A stretch of 64,000 nucleotides of DNA from Arthrobacter sp. NicSoilB4. GTDB lineage: Bacteria; Actinomycetota; Actinomycetes; Actinomycetales; Micrococcaceae. Under the pieces are notes generated by a model, which saw only the letters and a program-made list of their open reading frames with translations, ran no database searches and was not told where the DNA came from. The stretch spans positions 1,178,001 through 1,242,000 of the forward strand of contig NZ_AP024653.1 in NCBI RefSeq assembly GCF_019977335.1, read 5' to 3'. A program made the translations under genes and the position numbers. Numbering within the stretch: position 1 is the stretch's first letter; each line of letters starts with the position of its first letter. This document shows positions 26,921-36,600 of this stretch, piece after piece.

Positions 26921-28410
26921 CCGACGACGCCGAGCGCTGCCCGCGCTGCCAGCAGCCACTCCGTCCGGGGGCGGCTTTCTGCACCTCCTGCGGCACGCCG
27001 CTGAGCAACCGTTCCGCGCGGAACGCCCGCAACGTGCGGGACCTTCCACACGCCCAGCTGATCCCCGGTAGTATCCCCGTAACGCCGGGCCCGGCTCCGG
27101 GCCGCGGACAAGGGGGAGGTCCTTCCATGCCGAGCAAGCTTGAGGTGGTTCCGGCAACTGCCGGAAAGCGGTTGGGAGCGGCCGTGCTGGACTGGCTCCC
27201 GCCAGTCACCGCCCTGACCATCCTGTTGGCGATCGGATTCGCCGGTATCACCCGGAGCCAAAGCGGCGGCTTCATCGTGTACGACACCTCATCCCTGGTG
27301 CTGTTCGGCGGGATCGGTGCGGGCATCACGCTGGTCTACCTGATGGTTCTGGCCACGCTCGAAGGCCGGACCGGTGCGACCCTGGGCAACCGCCTGATGG
27401 GCATCCGCAGCACGGACGCTGACGGCTTCGCTCCGGGCGGGGGAGCGGTGTTCCTGCGCGGCCTCATCACCGGCGCCGGAGTGCTGCTGGCCGTGATCGC
27501 CGCCGCTGCCGTGGTGCTGTTCCAATGGTTCGGCGTTGCCCTGCTGGTGATTGGACCGCTGCTGTTCCTGGGGGCGGCCTGGGCTGTCGTCGTGGTGCTG
27601 TCCAGTGCCTGGGACCGCAACGGACAGCTCCGCGGCTGGCACGATACGGCCGCCAAGACCCTCGTGTTCGATGTGAAGGCCGGACGCAACCCGGTCACCA
27701 CCGGCGGCGTCGAGGGCCCTTACAGCTTCGCGCCGCTGGACCTCCCTCCGGTCCAGCAAGTCGCCTCGCCGCTGGCCGCCGCCGCAGCGGGGGTTCCGGC
27801 CGCGCCGAACCCCAACCAGTGGCAGCCACCCGCCGCCGTCCAGCCCGCCCCTGCCGCCAATCGGCAACCTGCCGCACTGCCGCGGCCCGACGCCGTGCAG
27901 CGTCCCGATTCCGTGCAGCAGCCGGCCGTTGTGCGGCAGCCGCTGGTCCAGGAGCCGGTTCGGCAGACGGCGTCATTCGCGCCGCCCGCCGGATCCGCGA
28001 CGCTCCAGCCGGGCCCGCATCCCGATGACGACCACGACCGTACGCAGGTCCGCGGCGACAGCCATGCCCCGGTCACTGTGGCGATGCTCCGGATCCGGAT
28101 CGACGACGGCCGCGACATCGAACTGGACCGCACCGTGCTGATCGGCCGGAACCCTGCCGGGCACCCGGGTGAGGACTCCGTGCAGCTGATCCCGGTCACC
28201 GACCCGGGCCGTTCGATTTCCAAGACCCACCTCCATCTGCTCGCCGGAAACGGGGGAGTGTGGGTGACCGACCGCAACTCCACCAACGGCAGCGCTGTGA
28301 CCACCCCGGACGGTATCCGTACCGCCCTCGCGGCGGGGGAGCCCACCCACGTCCGCCCAGGTTCCACCGTGCACTTCGGTGACCGCTCCTTCTACCTAGG
28401 ACAGGCATGA
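26917..28410 (+). CDS. Zinc-ribbon, RDD membrane and FHA domain protein (497 aa)
   Basis: The order is: an N-terminal zinc ribbon (CPRCQQPLRPGAAFCTSC, residues 8-25), an RDD-type membrane domain (about 85-245) with GKRLGAAVLDWL and TLGNRLMGIRSTDADG, a Pro/Ala/Gln-rich linker, and a C-terminal FHA domain (about 388-490) with VLIGRNPAG, SISKTHLHL and DRNSTNGS, the phosphothreonine-binding residues. It is likely a membrane docking point for proteins phosphorylated by the kinase encoded downstream. It overlaps the transglutaminase-like gene and the phosphatase gene by ATGA junctions. Confidence 0.9.
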   Translation: MTDDAERCPRCQQPLRPGAAFCTSCGTPLSNRSARNARNVRDLPHAQLIPGSIPVTPGPAPGRGQGGGPSMPSKLEVVPATAGKRLGAAVLDWLPPVTALTILLAIGFAGITRSQSGGFIVYDTSSLVLFGGIGAGITLVYLMVLATLEGRTGATLGNRLMGIRSTDADGFAPGGGAVFLRGLITGAGVLLAVIAAAAVVLFQWFGVALLVIGPLLFLGAAWAVVVVLSSAWDRNGQLRGWHDTAAKTLVFDVKAGRNPVTTGGVEGPYSFAPLDLPPVQQVASPLAAAAAGVPAAPNPNQWQPPAAVQPAPAANRQPAALPRPDAVQRPDSVQQPAVVRQPLVQEPVRQTASFAPPAGSATLQPGPHPDDDHDRTQVRGDSHAPVTVAMLRIRIDDGRDIELDRTVLIGRNPAGHPGEDSVQLIPVTDPGRSISKTHLHLLAGNGGVWVTDRNSTNGSAVTTPDGIRTALAAGEPTHVRPGSTVHFGDRSFYLGQA

Positions 28411-29423
28411 ACTCCCAGCCGGCCGCCGAGCCCTCCCCAGCCAACTCCGACACTGCCCCCGTGCCGACGCTCGGCAGCCCTTCAGGCAGTTCCTCCAGCG
28501 GTTCCTCCAGCCTGCGGCTCACCTGCGGCTACGGCACCGACCGCGGCCTCCGCCGTGAAATGAACGAGGATTCCTTCATTGCCTCCGATCCCGTCTTCGC
28601 TGTCGCCGACGGCATGGGCGGGCATGAGGCAGGCGAGATCGCCAGCGGCATCTGCGTACGCACGCTCGCCGGGATTCCGCAGCTGGCGAGCGGAGGGCGG
28701 GACGCCACCGCCGGCGTCGTGCAGGAATATCTGCTGATGGCTGACGAGGGCATCCGCGAGGCCACGGGCTCCCGCGCCGGGACCACGCTCTCCGGCGTTG
28801 TGGTGGTGGAGCAGATGGGCGTCCCGTACTGGCTGGTCCTCAATATCGGCGACTCCCGGACCTACCGGCTCAGCCAGGGCAAGCTCAGCCAGGTCAGCGT
28901 GGACCACTCCGAAGTACAGGAACTGGTGGATGGCGGGCAGATCACCCAGGCCCAGGCCGCAGTGCACCCGCGCCGGCATGTTGTCACCCGCGCCCTGGGC
29001 ACCGGCGACGAGACGGAGGCCGACTACTGGTTGCTGCCCATCGAGGAGGGTGACCGGATCCTGGTCTGTTCCGACGGCCTCAACGGCGAACTCGACGACC
29101 AGCACATCGCCAACATCCTGCGCTCCCAGTCGGACCCGCAGGCGGCCGTGGATGAACTCATCCAGGCGGCCCTGCGCAGCGGCGGCCGGGACAACGTCAC
29201 CTGCATCGTGCTGGACGCCACCAACGTGACCAGCGATTACGACGGCTCCGCCCAGACTGCGCCGCGCAGCGCCGCCGCGGCGGAGGACGAGGACACCCTG
29301 CCCCGGACTGATGCCCTGGACCTCGCCCCCAACGGGGAACTGGAGCAGGCAGCCGAAGAACCTGCCGCTGGAGAAGCGGCAGCTGAAAAACATGGCAAGG
29401 ACCCGGATGATGGCAAGCAGTAA
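28407..29423 (+). CDS. PP2C-family (PPM) Ser/Thr protein phosphatase (338 aa)
   Basis: The metal-binding motifs are all present: RREMNEDSFIA, FAVADGMGGHEAGE, LVCSDGLNGELDD and GGRDNVTCIVLD. It should be a soluble, manganese- or magnesium-dependent phosphatase reversing the kinase in the same operon. The catalytic domain covers about residues 35-275; a Ser-rich N terminus and an acidic C-terminal tail flank it. No membrane helix is present, unlike many PstP-type enzymes. It overlaps the gene before by 4 bp and the gene after by 17 bp. Confidence 0.93.
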   Translation: MNSQPAAEPSPANSDTAPVPTLGSPSGSSSSGSSSLRLTCGYGTDRGLRREMNEDSFIASDPVFAVADGMGGHEAGEIASGICVRTLAGIPQLASGGRDATAGVVQEYLLMADEGIREATGSRAGTTLSGVVVVEQMGVPYWLVLNIGDSRTYRLSQGKLSQVSVDHSEVQELVDGGQITQAQAAVHPRRHVVTRALGTGDETEADYWLLPIEEGDRILVCSDGLNGELDDQHIANILRSQSDPQAAVDELIQAALRSGGRDNVTCIVLDATNVTSDYDGSAQTAPRSAAAAEDEDTLPRTDALDLAPNGELEQAAEEPAAGEAAAEKHGKDPDDGKQ

Positions 29424-31221
29424 CCCCGCCGCCGCAGCGCGCTACACGCCCGGCAGCTGGCTCGGCGTTGTGCGCTCCGGAACCGTGGTGCTGCTGCGCC
29501 CGGACAGTGCGCCGGCCCTGGTTGACTCGCTGTGGGAGCTCCTCGCCGGCGGCCCCGAAGTGCACGAGGTGCTCGACGCAGTGACGTCGGCCTCGGGCGG
29601 TTCGCTCGCCCGGCTGCCATGGTTCGCGATCGTGGCCAGCAACGGCTCCATCCAGGTGTTCCTGCGCGGCGAGATCGACCTCACCGTGGACCTGCCTGCC
29701 GGGCCCGTGGAACTGAGCGGCCGCGATGTAACCACCTGGACCGAACGGCGGCTCGCGACGGCCGGCGGATTCAGCCTGACGGTCCCCGGTGCCGCAGCCG
29801 CTGGGACATCCGGCGCCGGGTCAGACCTGCTGCCGAACCTGCCGCTGGCCGACGGTGTAGTCCTGCTGCAGGGCCTGAGGATGGACTTCACCGGCGCTGC
29901 CGGACAGAGGGACGCCCCGGCGGTCCCAGCCTCGGCTGCAGCCGTTGCGGCTGACCTCGCCGCCGGCGGCCCCGTTGCCGTGGATCTCACCCCGGACGCC
30001 GAGGCAGCGCTGAAGGACGAAGTTCTGGCGGCGGCCGAAGCCGACATTGCGGCCGGACTGAGCGACCACGGCGCCTCCGCCGAGACAGTACTGGAGTTCC
30101 CCGGCGATGACGCCGAGCACGACGGAACGCTGCACGGAGAACTCGAACCGGAACCTGAGCGGGAACCATCACCCGAGCCGGAACCGCTCCCCGAACCGGC
30201 CGAACAGGAGCTGACCAGCAACTACGACCACCTCTGGGAACAGACGGTGATGCGCAACATCGAAGACGCCGCCGTCCGCGAGGACCCCGACGCCGATGCC
30301 GACCCCGCTGTCGATTCCGGCAGAATCGAGTCGGATACAGTCGAGTCCGCCAGCGCCGAACCGGCACCCGGGGCCGCTGCAGCGGAAGTGCCAACGGGCG
30401 GCGAAACAGTAGCCGGAGCAATGACCGACGCAGCTCCCGGTGCCGCGCCGGAACCTCCCGCGGCACCGCGCCCGGCGGCCCCCACCGCACTGATCGATTC
30501 GGTGCCCTGGCACACCGGCGGCGACCGGCCGTCGTCGTCAGCAGCCCGGCCGTCCCTGCCGTCGGCGCCGTCGCCCGCGCCGGCCGCATCGCTGCCGCCC
30601 ACGGCCCCGCAGGCGCCCGTCGAGCAATTGTCAGCCGCGCAGCCCGACGCCGATGCGGACCACGACGGCCAGACGATCGTGAAGGGCGACCTGGCCGGGG
30701 CCGGGCCCCGGCCCGCAGGCGCCCAGCGCTCGTCCACAGGACCGGACACAGGACCGTCCACCGCACCCCTGGTGCTGGCCCGCGTCTGCCCGCAGGGCCA
30801 CGCAAACCCTTCCACCTATTCCCAGTGTGGCCGCTGCGGGGACCAGCTGCCGGGCGACGGCGTGCAGGTCCGGCGCCCGCGGCTGGGCCGGATGCGCCTG
30901 TCCACCGGGGAGCTGATCGACCTCGACCAGTCACTCGTTGTGGGACGCCAGCCCTCGGTGTCGCGCGTCCAGGGCGCCGTGATGCCCAAACTCATCCAGG
31001 TGGCGAGTCCCAGCGGAGACATCTCACGTTCACACGTGGAGGTCCGGCTCGAAGGCTGGCACGTCATGCTGTGCGACCTCAAGGCGACGAACGGCACCGT
31101 CCTTGTCCGTGAGGGCCAGCCCCCGCGACGGCTGGCCCAGGGCGAGATGGCCATCCTGCTCGACGGCGACATCGCCGAAGTCGGCGACGGCATCTCGCTG
31201 CGCTTTGAGGAGATCCCGTGA
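29407..31221 (+). CDS. FHA and zinc-ribbon protein with long acidic linker (604 aa)
   Basis: The start is the ATGATG pair at 29407, five bases after AAGGA and inside the phosphatase tail; the frame is open upstream to 29311, but that part only shadows the phosphatase. Residues 1-150 form a domain I do not recognise (SGTVVLLRPDSAPALVDSLW). Then comes a long acidic and Pro/Ala-rich linker, a zinc ribbon (CPQGHANPSTYSQCGRC, about 461-477), and an FHA domain (about 498-600) with LVVGRQPS, DISRSHVEV and DLKATNGT. No membrane helix is seen. It is likely a cytoplasmic phosphorylation-dependent adaptor. It joins the kinase gene by a GTGA overlap. Confidence 0.87.
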   Translation: MMASSNPAAAARYTPGSWLGVVRSGTVVLLRPDSAPALVDSLWELLAGGPEVHEVLDAVTSASGGSLARLPWFAIVASNGSIQVFLRGEIDLTVDLPAGPVELSGRDVTTWTERRLATAGGFSLTVPGAAAAGTSGAGSDLLPNLPLADGVVLLQGLRMDFTGAAGQRDAPAVPASAAAVAADLAAGGPVAVDLTPDAEAALKDEVLAAAEADIAAGLSDHGASAETVLEFPGDDAEHDGTLHGELEPEPEREPSPEPEPLPEPAEQELTSNYDHLWEQTVMRNIEDAAVREDPDADADPAVDSGRIESDTVESASAEPAPGAAAAEVPTGGETVAGAMTDAAPGAAPEPPAAPRPAAPTALIDSVPWHTGGDRPSSSAARPSLPSAPSPAPAASLPPTAPQAPVEQLSAAQPDADADHDGQTIVKGDLAGAGPRPAGAQRSSTGPDTGPSTAPLVLARVCPQGHANPSTYSQCGRCGDQLPGDGVQVRRPRLGRMRLSTGELIDLDQSLVVGRQPSVSRVQGAVMPKLIQVASPSGDISRSHVEVRLEGWHVMLCDLKATNGTVLVREGQPPRRLAQGEMAILLDGDIAEVGDGISLRFEEIP

Positions 31222-32870
31222 GCTCAAAACGGCCCGTAGCCCCGCCGCCGATCATCCCGGGCTTCACCTACATCAGCCTGCTCGGGTCCGGCGGATTCTC
31301 CGACGTGTACCTCTACGAGCAGGACAGGCCCCGCCGCAAGGTGGCCGTCAAGGTGCTGCTCTCGGACCTCAAGACCGAAGGCGCCCGCCGCCGCTTCGAG
31401 TCCGAAGCGAACCTGATGGCGCAGCTGTCCTCGCATCCGTACATCGTGACCATCTTCGAAGCCGAGATCACCGACGCCGGGCATTCCTACCTCGCCATGG
31501 AGTACTGCTCCCGGCCCAGCCTGGACGTCCGGTACCGTCGGCAGCGCTTCAGCGTGGACGAGGTCCTCGCCGTCGGCATCCAGGTGGCATCCGCCATCGA
31601 GACCGCCCACCGGGCCGGGATCGCACACCGGGATATCAAGCCCGCCAACATCCTGGTGACGGACTACAACCGGCCGGCCCTGACCGACTTCGGCATTTCC
31701 GGCACCCTCGCCGGGGACGCCGACGAGGACGCGGGCATGTCCATCCCGTGGTCCCCGCCGGAACAGTTCACCGGCCGCCAGGTCGACGGCGTCCTGGTGG
31801 ACGTCTGGGCGCTCGGCGCCACGCTCTACACGCTGCTGGCCGGCCGGTCCCCGTTTGTGCTGCCGGGAGCGGACAACTCCCAGCGCGAGCTGATCTCGCG
31901 CATCACCAACCTGCCGGTGCCCGGACTGGGCCGCGCCGACGTGCCGGAATCCTTGGAACTGGCGCTCTCGACGGCGATGGCCAAGTCCGCCTCCTCCCGC
32001 TACTCCTCGGCGCACGCCTTTGCCCTGGCCCTGCAGCGGATCCAGGCCGAACTGAACCTCTCCGTGACCCCCTTTGAAGTCCTGGAGGAGCCGCGCGCCG
32101 AGGAAAACCACCCGGACGACGGCTTTGAGGAAACCCGCGTCCGCAGCGTCGCCTCCATCGATCCGGACGCCACCGGCAACGCCCCCACGTTCCCGGCAAG
32201 GTTCCCCGCCGGGGACACCGGCACCACGGCCGACAACGCCACGACGTACAACAACGCAACCATCCAGCGGCCGCCGGCGGTGCCCGGCTTTGACACGCCC
32301 GGACCCGGGACTGCGGCCGGTCCTGCCGCCGACGACGATCTCGCCGCCACGGTCAACCGCTCCAGCGCCGCAGCCAGGGACAGGGACTCCAGGGACGGAG
32401 CCGGCAGCGCGGACGACGGCGCCGGGGAGCACTTGGCCGACCACGGCCGCAGGAACCTGCTGCTCTCGGTCGTCGGCGGCACCGTCCTGGTGGCCGCCGT
32501 CGTCCTGGGGATCGTGGCGGGCACCACCCGTCCGGAGCCGGCGCCGAAAGCGACGGACCAGGTCAGCAAGCCGCCCGCGGATGCCCTGGACAACGGCACC
32601 GTCCCGGACGTCACCGGGCTGGCCGGGGTGGCCGGGCCGGCCGGGAAGGTCAGTTTCACCTGGACCAACCCGCAGCCGAAACCGGGGGACAGCTACAAGT
32701 GGCGGGTCCACACGCTCAAGGGCGACGGGCAGTACCAGGCCACCGCCGGGCCGGCAGCCGAAATGGCGGCGAACCCGGCCGAACCCAGCTGCATCCAGGT
32801 GATGATCGTCCGCAGCGACGGGGCCTCCTCGCCGCTGGGCCCGGACTCCATCGCCTGCGTCCCGAAGTAG
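31218..32870 (+). CDS. PknB-type Ser/Thr protein kinase with one membrane helix and extracellular domain (550 aa)
   Basis: The kinase domain (about residues 15-285) is complete: LGSGGFSDVYLYEQ, VAVKVLL (ATP lysine), GIAHRDIKPANILV (catalytic Asp near 140), LTDFGISGTL, and SPPEQFTG. A Thr/Ala-rich linker, one membrane helix (about 412-435, LLLSVVGGTVLVAAVVLGIV) and a short ectodomain follow. That ectodomain has an Fn3-like run (GKVSFTWTNPQPKPGDSYKW) and two cysteines. It probably senses something outside the membrane and phosphorylates the FHA and secretion proteins encoded around it. The GTG start at 31218 overlaps the previous stop. Confidence 0.93.
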   Translation: MSSKRPVAPPPIIPGFTYISLLGSGGFSDVYLYEQDRPRRKVAVKVLLSDLKTEGARRRFESEANLMAQLSSHPYIVTIFEAEITDAGHSYLAMEYCSRPSLDVRYRRQRFSVDEVLAVGIQVASAIETAHRAGIAHRDIKPANILVTDYNRPALTDFGISGTLAGDADEDAGMSIPWSPPEQFTGRQVDGVLVDVWALGATLYTLLAGRSPFVLPGADNSQRELISRITNLPVPGLGRADVPESLELALSTAMAKSASSRYSSAHAFALALQRIQAELNLSVTPFEVLEEPRAEENHPDDGFEETRVRSVASIDPDATGNAPTFPARFPAGDTGTTADNATTYNNATIQRPPAVPGFDTPGPGTAAGPAADDDLAATVNRSSAAARDRDSRDGAGSADDGAGEHLADHGRRNLLLSVVGGTVLVAAVVLGIVAGTTRPEPAPKATDQVSKPPADALDNGTVPDVTGLAGVAGPAGKVSFTWTNPQPKPGDSYKWRVHTLKGDGQYQATAGPAAEMAANPAEPSCIQVMIVRSDGASSPLGPDSIACVPK

Positions 32871-32903
32871 CATCACCAACGAGTTTCCAGAAAGGCACGG
32901 CAC

Positions 32904-33659
32904 ATGGGGGATCTGGCAATAGATTTCTGCGGCGAGTGGCATGAGCCCTCGGACGAGGACATCTTCAGCATCGGCCGCGAGGGCGACCTCGAGGTGGACG
33001 ACAACCCGTACCTGCACCGGCAGTTCCTGCAGATCGCGCGCTACGACGGCATCTGGTGGCTGAGCAACATCGGCAGCATGCTCTCCGCGACCATCGCCGA
33101 TGCCTCCGGCGGGATGCAGGCGTGGCTCTCGCCCGGGGCCCGGATTCCGCTGGTCTTCAGCCACACCAACGTCATCTTCACCGCCGGACCCACCACCTAC
33201 GAGTTCGCCGTGCATCTCCGCACCCCCGCGTTCCGGCAGGAATCGCGCGAGGAGGACAGCGGCGGCGACACCACGATCGGCCCGGTGCTGTTCACCGACT
33301 CGCAGAAGGCCCTGATTGTGGCCCTCGCCGAACCCGTGCTGCGCCGCGAAGGGACCGGCTTCAGCGCCATCCCGTCCTCCGCCGACGCCGCCAGGACCCT
33401 GGGCTGGGCACTGACCCGCTTCAACCGAAAGCTCGACAACGTGTGCGACAAACTGGACAAGGTGGGGGTCGCCGGGCTCCGGGGCGGCGGCGGAAAACTC
33501 GCCACCAACCGCCGCGCGCGGCTCGTGGAACACGCCGTCACCTCGCACCTCGTCACACCGGCGGACCTGTACCTGCTCGACCAGCGCACTCCCGGCAAGG
33601 CCGGCACGGCCAAGGGCAGCACTGACCAACCCGGCACCGAAAAGATCGGCGAAGCATGA
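32904..33659 (+). CDS. Degenerate FHA-like domain plus C-terminal helical (possible winged-helix) domain protein (251 aa)
   Basis: Residues 15-115 look like an FHA fold (IFSIGREGDLEVDDNPYLHR, then WWLSNIGS) but the Ser-xx-His and Asn motifs are altered. Residues about 135-225 form a helical domain starting LFTDSQKALIVALAEPVLRR and continuing DAARTLGWALTRFNRKLDNV; it resembles winged-helix regulators, although I cannot prove DNA binding. ATG at 32904 is preceded by AAAGG. It lies 33 bp after the kinase gene and overlaps the ATPase gene by 4 bp, which places it in the same transcript. Confidence 0.78.
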   Translation: MGDLAIDFCGEWHEPSDEDIFSIGREGDLEVDDNPYLHRQFLQIARYDGIWWLSNIGSMLSATIADASGGMQAWLSPGARIPLVFSHTNVIFTAGPTTYEFAVHLRTPAFRQESREEDSGGDTTIGPVLFTDSQKALIVALAEPVLRREGTGFSAIPSSADAARTLGWALTRFNRKLDNVCDKLDKVGVAGLRGGGGKLATNRRARLVEHAVTSHLVTPADLYLLDQRTPGKAGTAKGSTDQPGTEKIGEA

Positions 33660-36600
33660 GAATCCGACTGACGCTGCGCCGCGATCCGGCCGAGGCCAAG
33701 GACCTGGCCGTCACCGTGGACGGGCTCGCCACCGTGGCGGACATCGCCACCCAGCTCTGGGCCGCCGACCCGGCACGGCGGGGGACCCCGCCGCCGTCGA
33801 ACCTTTCCCTCAGCATCGAGGAGGCCTTCGCCGCCGGCGGCATGAAGGGCGGCGTCCTGGACCGCAAGGACAACCTGCTTGAATCCGGGCTCCGGCCGGG
33901 CTCCATCGTCTCGCTGACGCAGCTCAGCGAGCAGTTCGGAACACCGGGTGCGAACCGGGGGCCGGCGGCGGCGACGCTGCGCGTGCTGTCCGGGCCCGAC
34001 GTCGGACGCGAATTCTCGCTGCCATCGGGCACCAGCTACATCGGCCGGGGCCGCGACGCCGACATCAGGCTCGCAGACCCGCTCACGTCCAAGCGGCACG
34101 CCCGCATCACCGTCGGCGAGACTGTCGAGATCGTGGACACGAACTCGGCCAACGGGCTGCTGATGGACGGCCTGCCGGTCACCCGCGCCACGCTGAACTC
34201 CTCGGACACCGTGGCCCTGGGCGACACGACCGTCTCGGTGGTGTCTCTGGGCACCGGGCACAGTTCCGCGCCGACCTCCCCGCTGATCGACTTCAACCGC
34301 TCGCCGCGCGTGGTGCCGCGCTTCGGGCAGCAGAAACGGATGCTCCCCGCCGGGCCCAAGCGCCAGGAGCACCATGCCTTCCCGTACATCATGCTGCTCG
34401 CGCCGCTGATGATGGGCGGCATCCTGTTCGCCGTCACCCAGAACGTGCTCTCCGTCGTTTTTATGCTGATGATGCCGCTGTTCATCGTCGGCCACTACGT
34501 GGACCAGAAGCTGCAGGCCAAGCGGGAACGCAAGGAACAGCTCAAGCAGTTCCGCGAGTCCATGGCCGCCTTCCGGACGGACATCACCCGGCTGCAGAAT
34601 GTGGAACGGTCGGTCCGGCTGCAGGAAGCGCCCTCGGTCAGTGACACGGTGGACTCGATCTACAAGCTCGGCCCGCTGCTCTGGACCCACCGGCCCGAGC
34701 ACACCGGGTTCCTGGGGCTGCGCTTCGGCCTGGGCACCGCACCCTCGCGGATCGAGTTCGAGGAGCCCAACAGCAACGACACCGAAGCCGAATACATGGC
34801 GGAAATCCAGGAGTGCATGGCGCAGTTCCGGGACATCGAGGGCGTGCCCGTCGTCTCGCAGCTGCGCTCCGCCGGCTCCTTCGGCCTCGCCGGGTCCCGC
34901 GGCCTCGTGGACGATGTGGCGCGCGGCATGGTGCTGCAGCTGGTCGGGCTGCACTCGCCGGCCGAAGTGGTCCTGGCCGCCATCACCTCGGCGCAGTCGA
35001 AGGAACGCTGGGAATGGCTGCAGTGGCTCCCGCACGTCGGCTCCGGCCACAGCCCGCTCAGCGGCGACCATCTCGCCGCCGGTCCCGCGGGCGGCTCCGC
35101 CCTGCTCTCCCGGCTGGAAGACCTGATCGACCAGCGCGAGGCCGCGTCGCAGACTCCGCGCCCGGCCCTGCGGCCCGGCGTCGACCCGCTCAGCGCGGAT
35201 CTTTCGGCACCGCTGCTGCCCACCGTCCTGGTGGTCGTCGAGGATGACGCCCCGGTGGACCGCGGCCGGCTCACCCGGGTCCTCGAGCGGGGCCCCGACT
35301 CCGGTGTGCACGTGATGTGGGTGGCGTCCTCGGTGCAGCAGCTTCCGGCCGCGTGCCGGGACTTCATGGCGGTCGACGGCGACCACGGCACCACCACCGG
35401 CCAGGTCCGGCTCGGCCGGCACACCTTTCCGGTGAGCTGCGAAAGTCTCGACGCCGGGCTCGCCGCCCAGCTGGCCCGGATGCTCACGCCGGTGGTCGAC
35501 GTCGGCAAGCCGCTGGAGGATGACTCCGACCTGCCGCGCGCCGTCTCCTACGCGACCCTGATCGGCAAGGACTTCCTGGACAACCCGGCGGCCGTGGCCG
35601 AACGCTGGACCGAAAACAACTCGGTCCGGGCCTCCGCCGTGCCCAACCGGAAGGACAACGGCACCCTCCGGGCCCTGGTGGGTTCCAAAGGCATCGAACC
35701 GCTCTACCTCGACCTCAAGAACGAGGGCCCGCACGCCCTCGTCGGCGGGACCACGGGCGCCGGCAAGTCCGAGTTCCTGCAGTCCTGGGTGATGGGCATG
35801 GCCGCGGCCTACAGCCCGGACCGGGTGAGCTTCCTCTTCGTGGACTACAAGGGCGGCGCCGCGTTCGCCGACTGCCTGCACCTGCCGCACACCGTCGGCC
35901 TGGTCACGGATCTCTCCCCGCACCTCGTCCGCCGCGCGCTGACCTCGCTGCGGGCCGAGCTGCACCACCGGGAACGGCTGCTGAACCGGAAGAAAGCCAA
36001 AGACCTGCTGGAACTCCAGCGCGAGGCGGACCCGGATGCGCCGCCGTACCTGATCATCATCGTGGACGAGTTCGCGGCCCTCGCCACCGAGGTGCCGGAG
36101 TTCGTCGACGGCGTGGTGGACGTCGCCGCCCGCGGCCGGTCCCTGGGCCTGCACCTGATCCTTGCCACCCAGCGCCCGGCCGGCGTCATCAAGGAAAGCC
36201 TGCGCGCCAACACCAACCTGCGCGTGGCGCTGCGGATGGCCGACGAGGACGACGCGATCGACATCCTCGGCGTGCCCACGGCGGCATACTTCGACCCCTC
36301 CATTCCCGGCCGCGGCGCCGCCAAAACCGGCCCCGGCCGGATCCAGGGCTTCCAGACCGGCTACGCCGGCGGCTGGACCACGGAGAAGCCGCAGCGGCCG
36401 CAGATCGACATCGTCGAGATGGCCTTCGGCTCCGGACCGGCCTGGGCCGCCCCGGCGCCCGAGAACCCGGTCAAGGAAGAAGCTGCCGGTCTCAACGACA
36501 TTGCCCGGATGACGGCCAACATCATCAAGGCCGCCGACGTGCTCTCCATTGAGCCGCCGCGCAAACCCTGGCTGGACGAACTCGCCACCACCTACGACTT

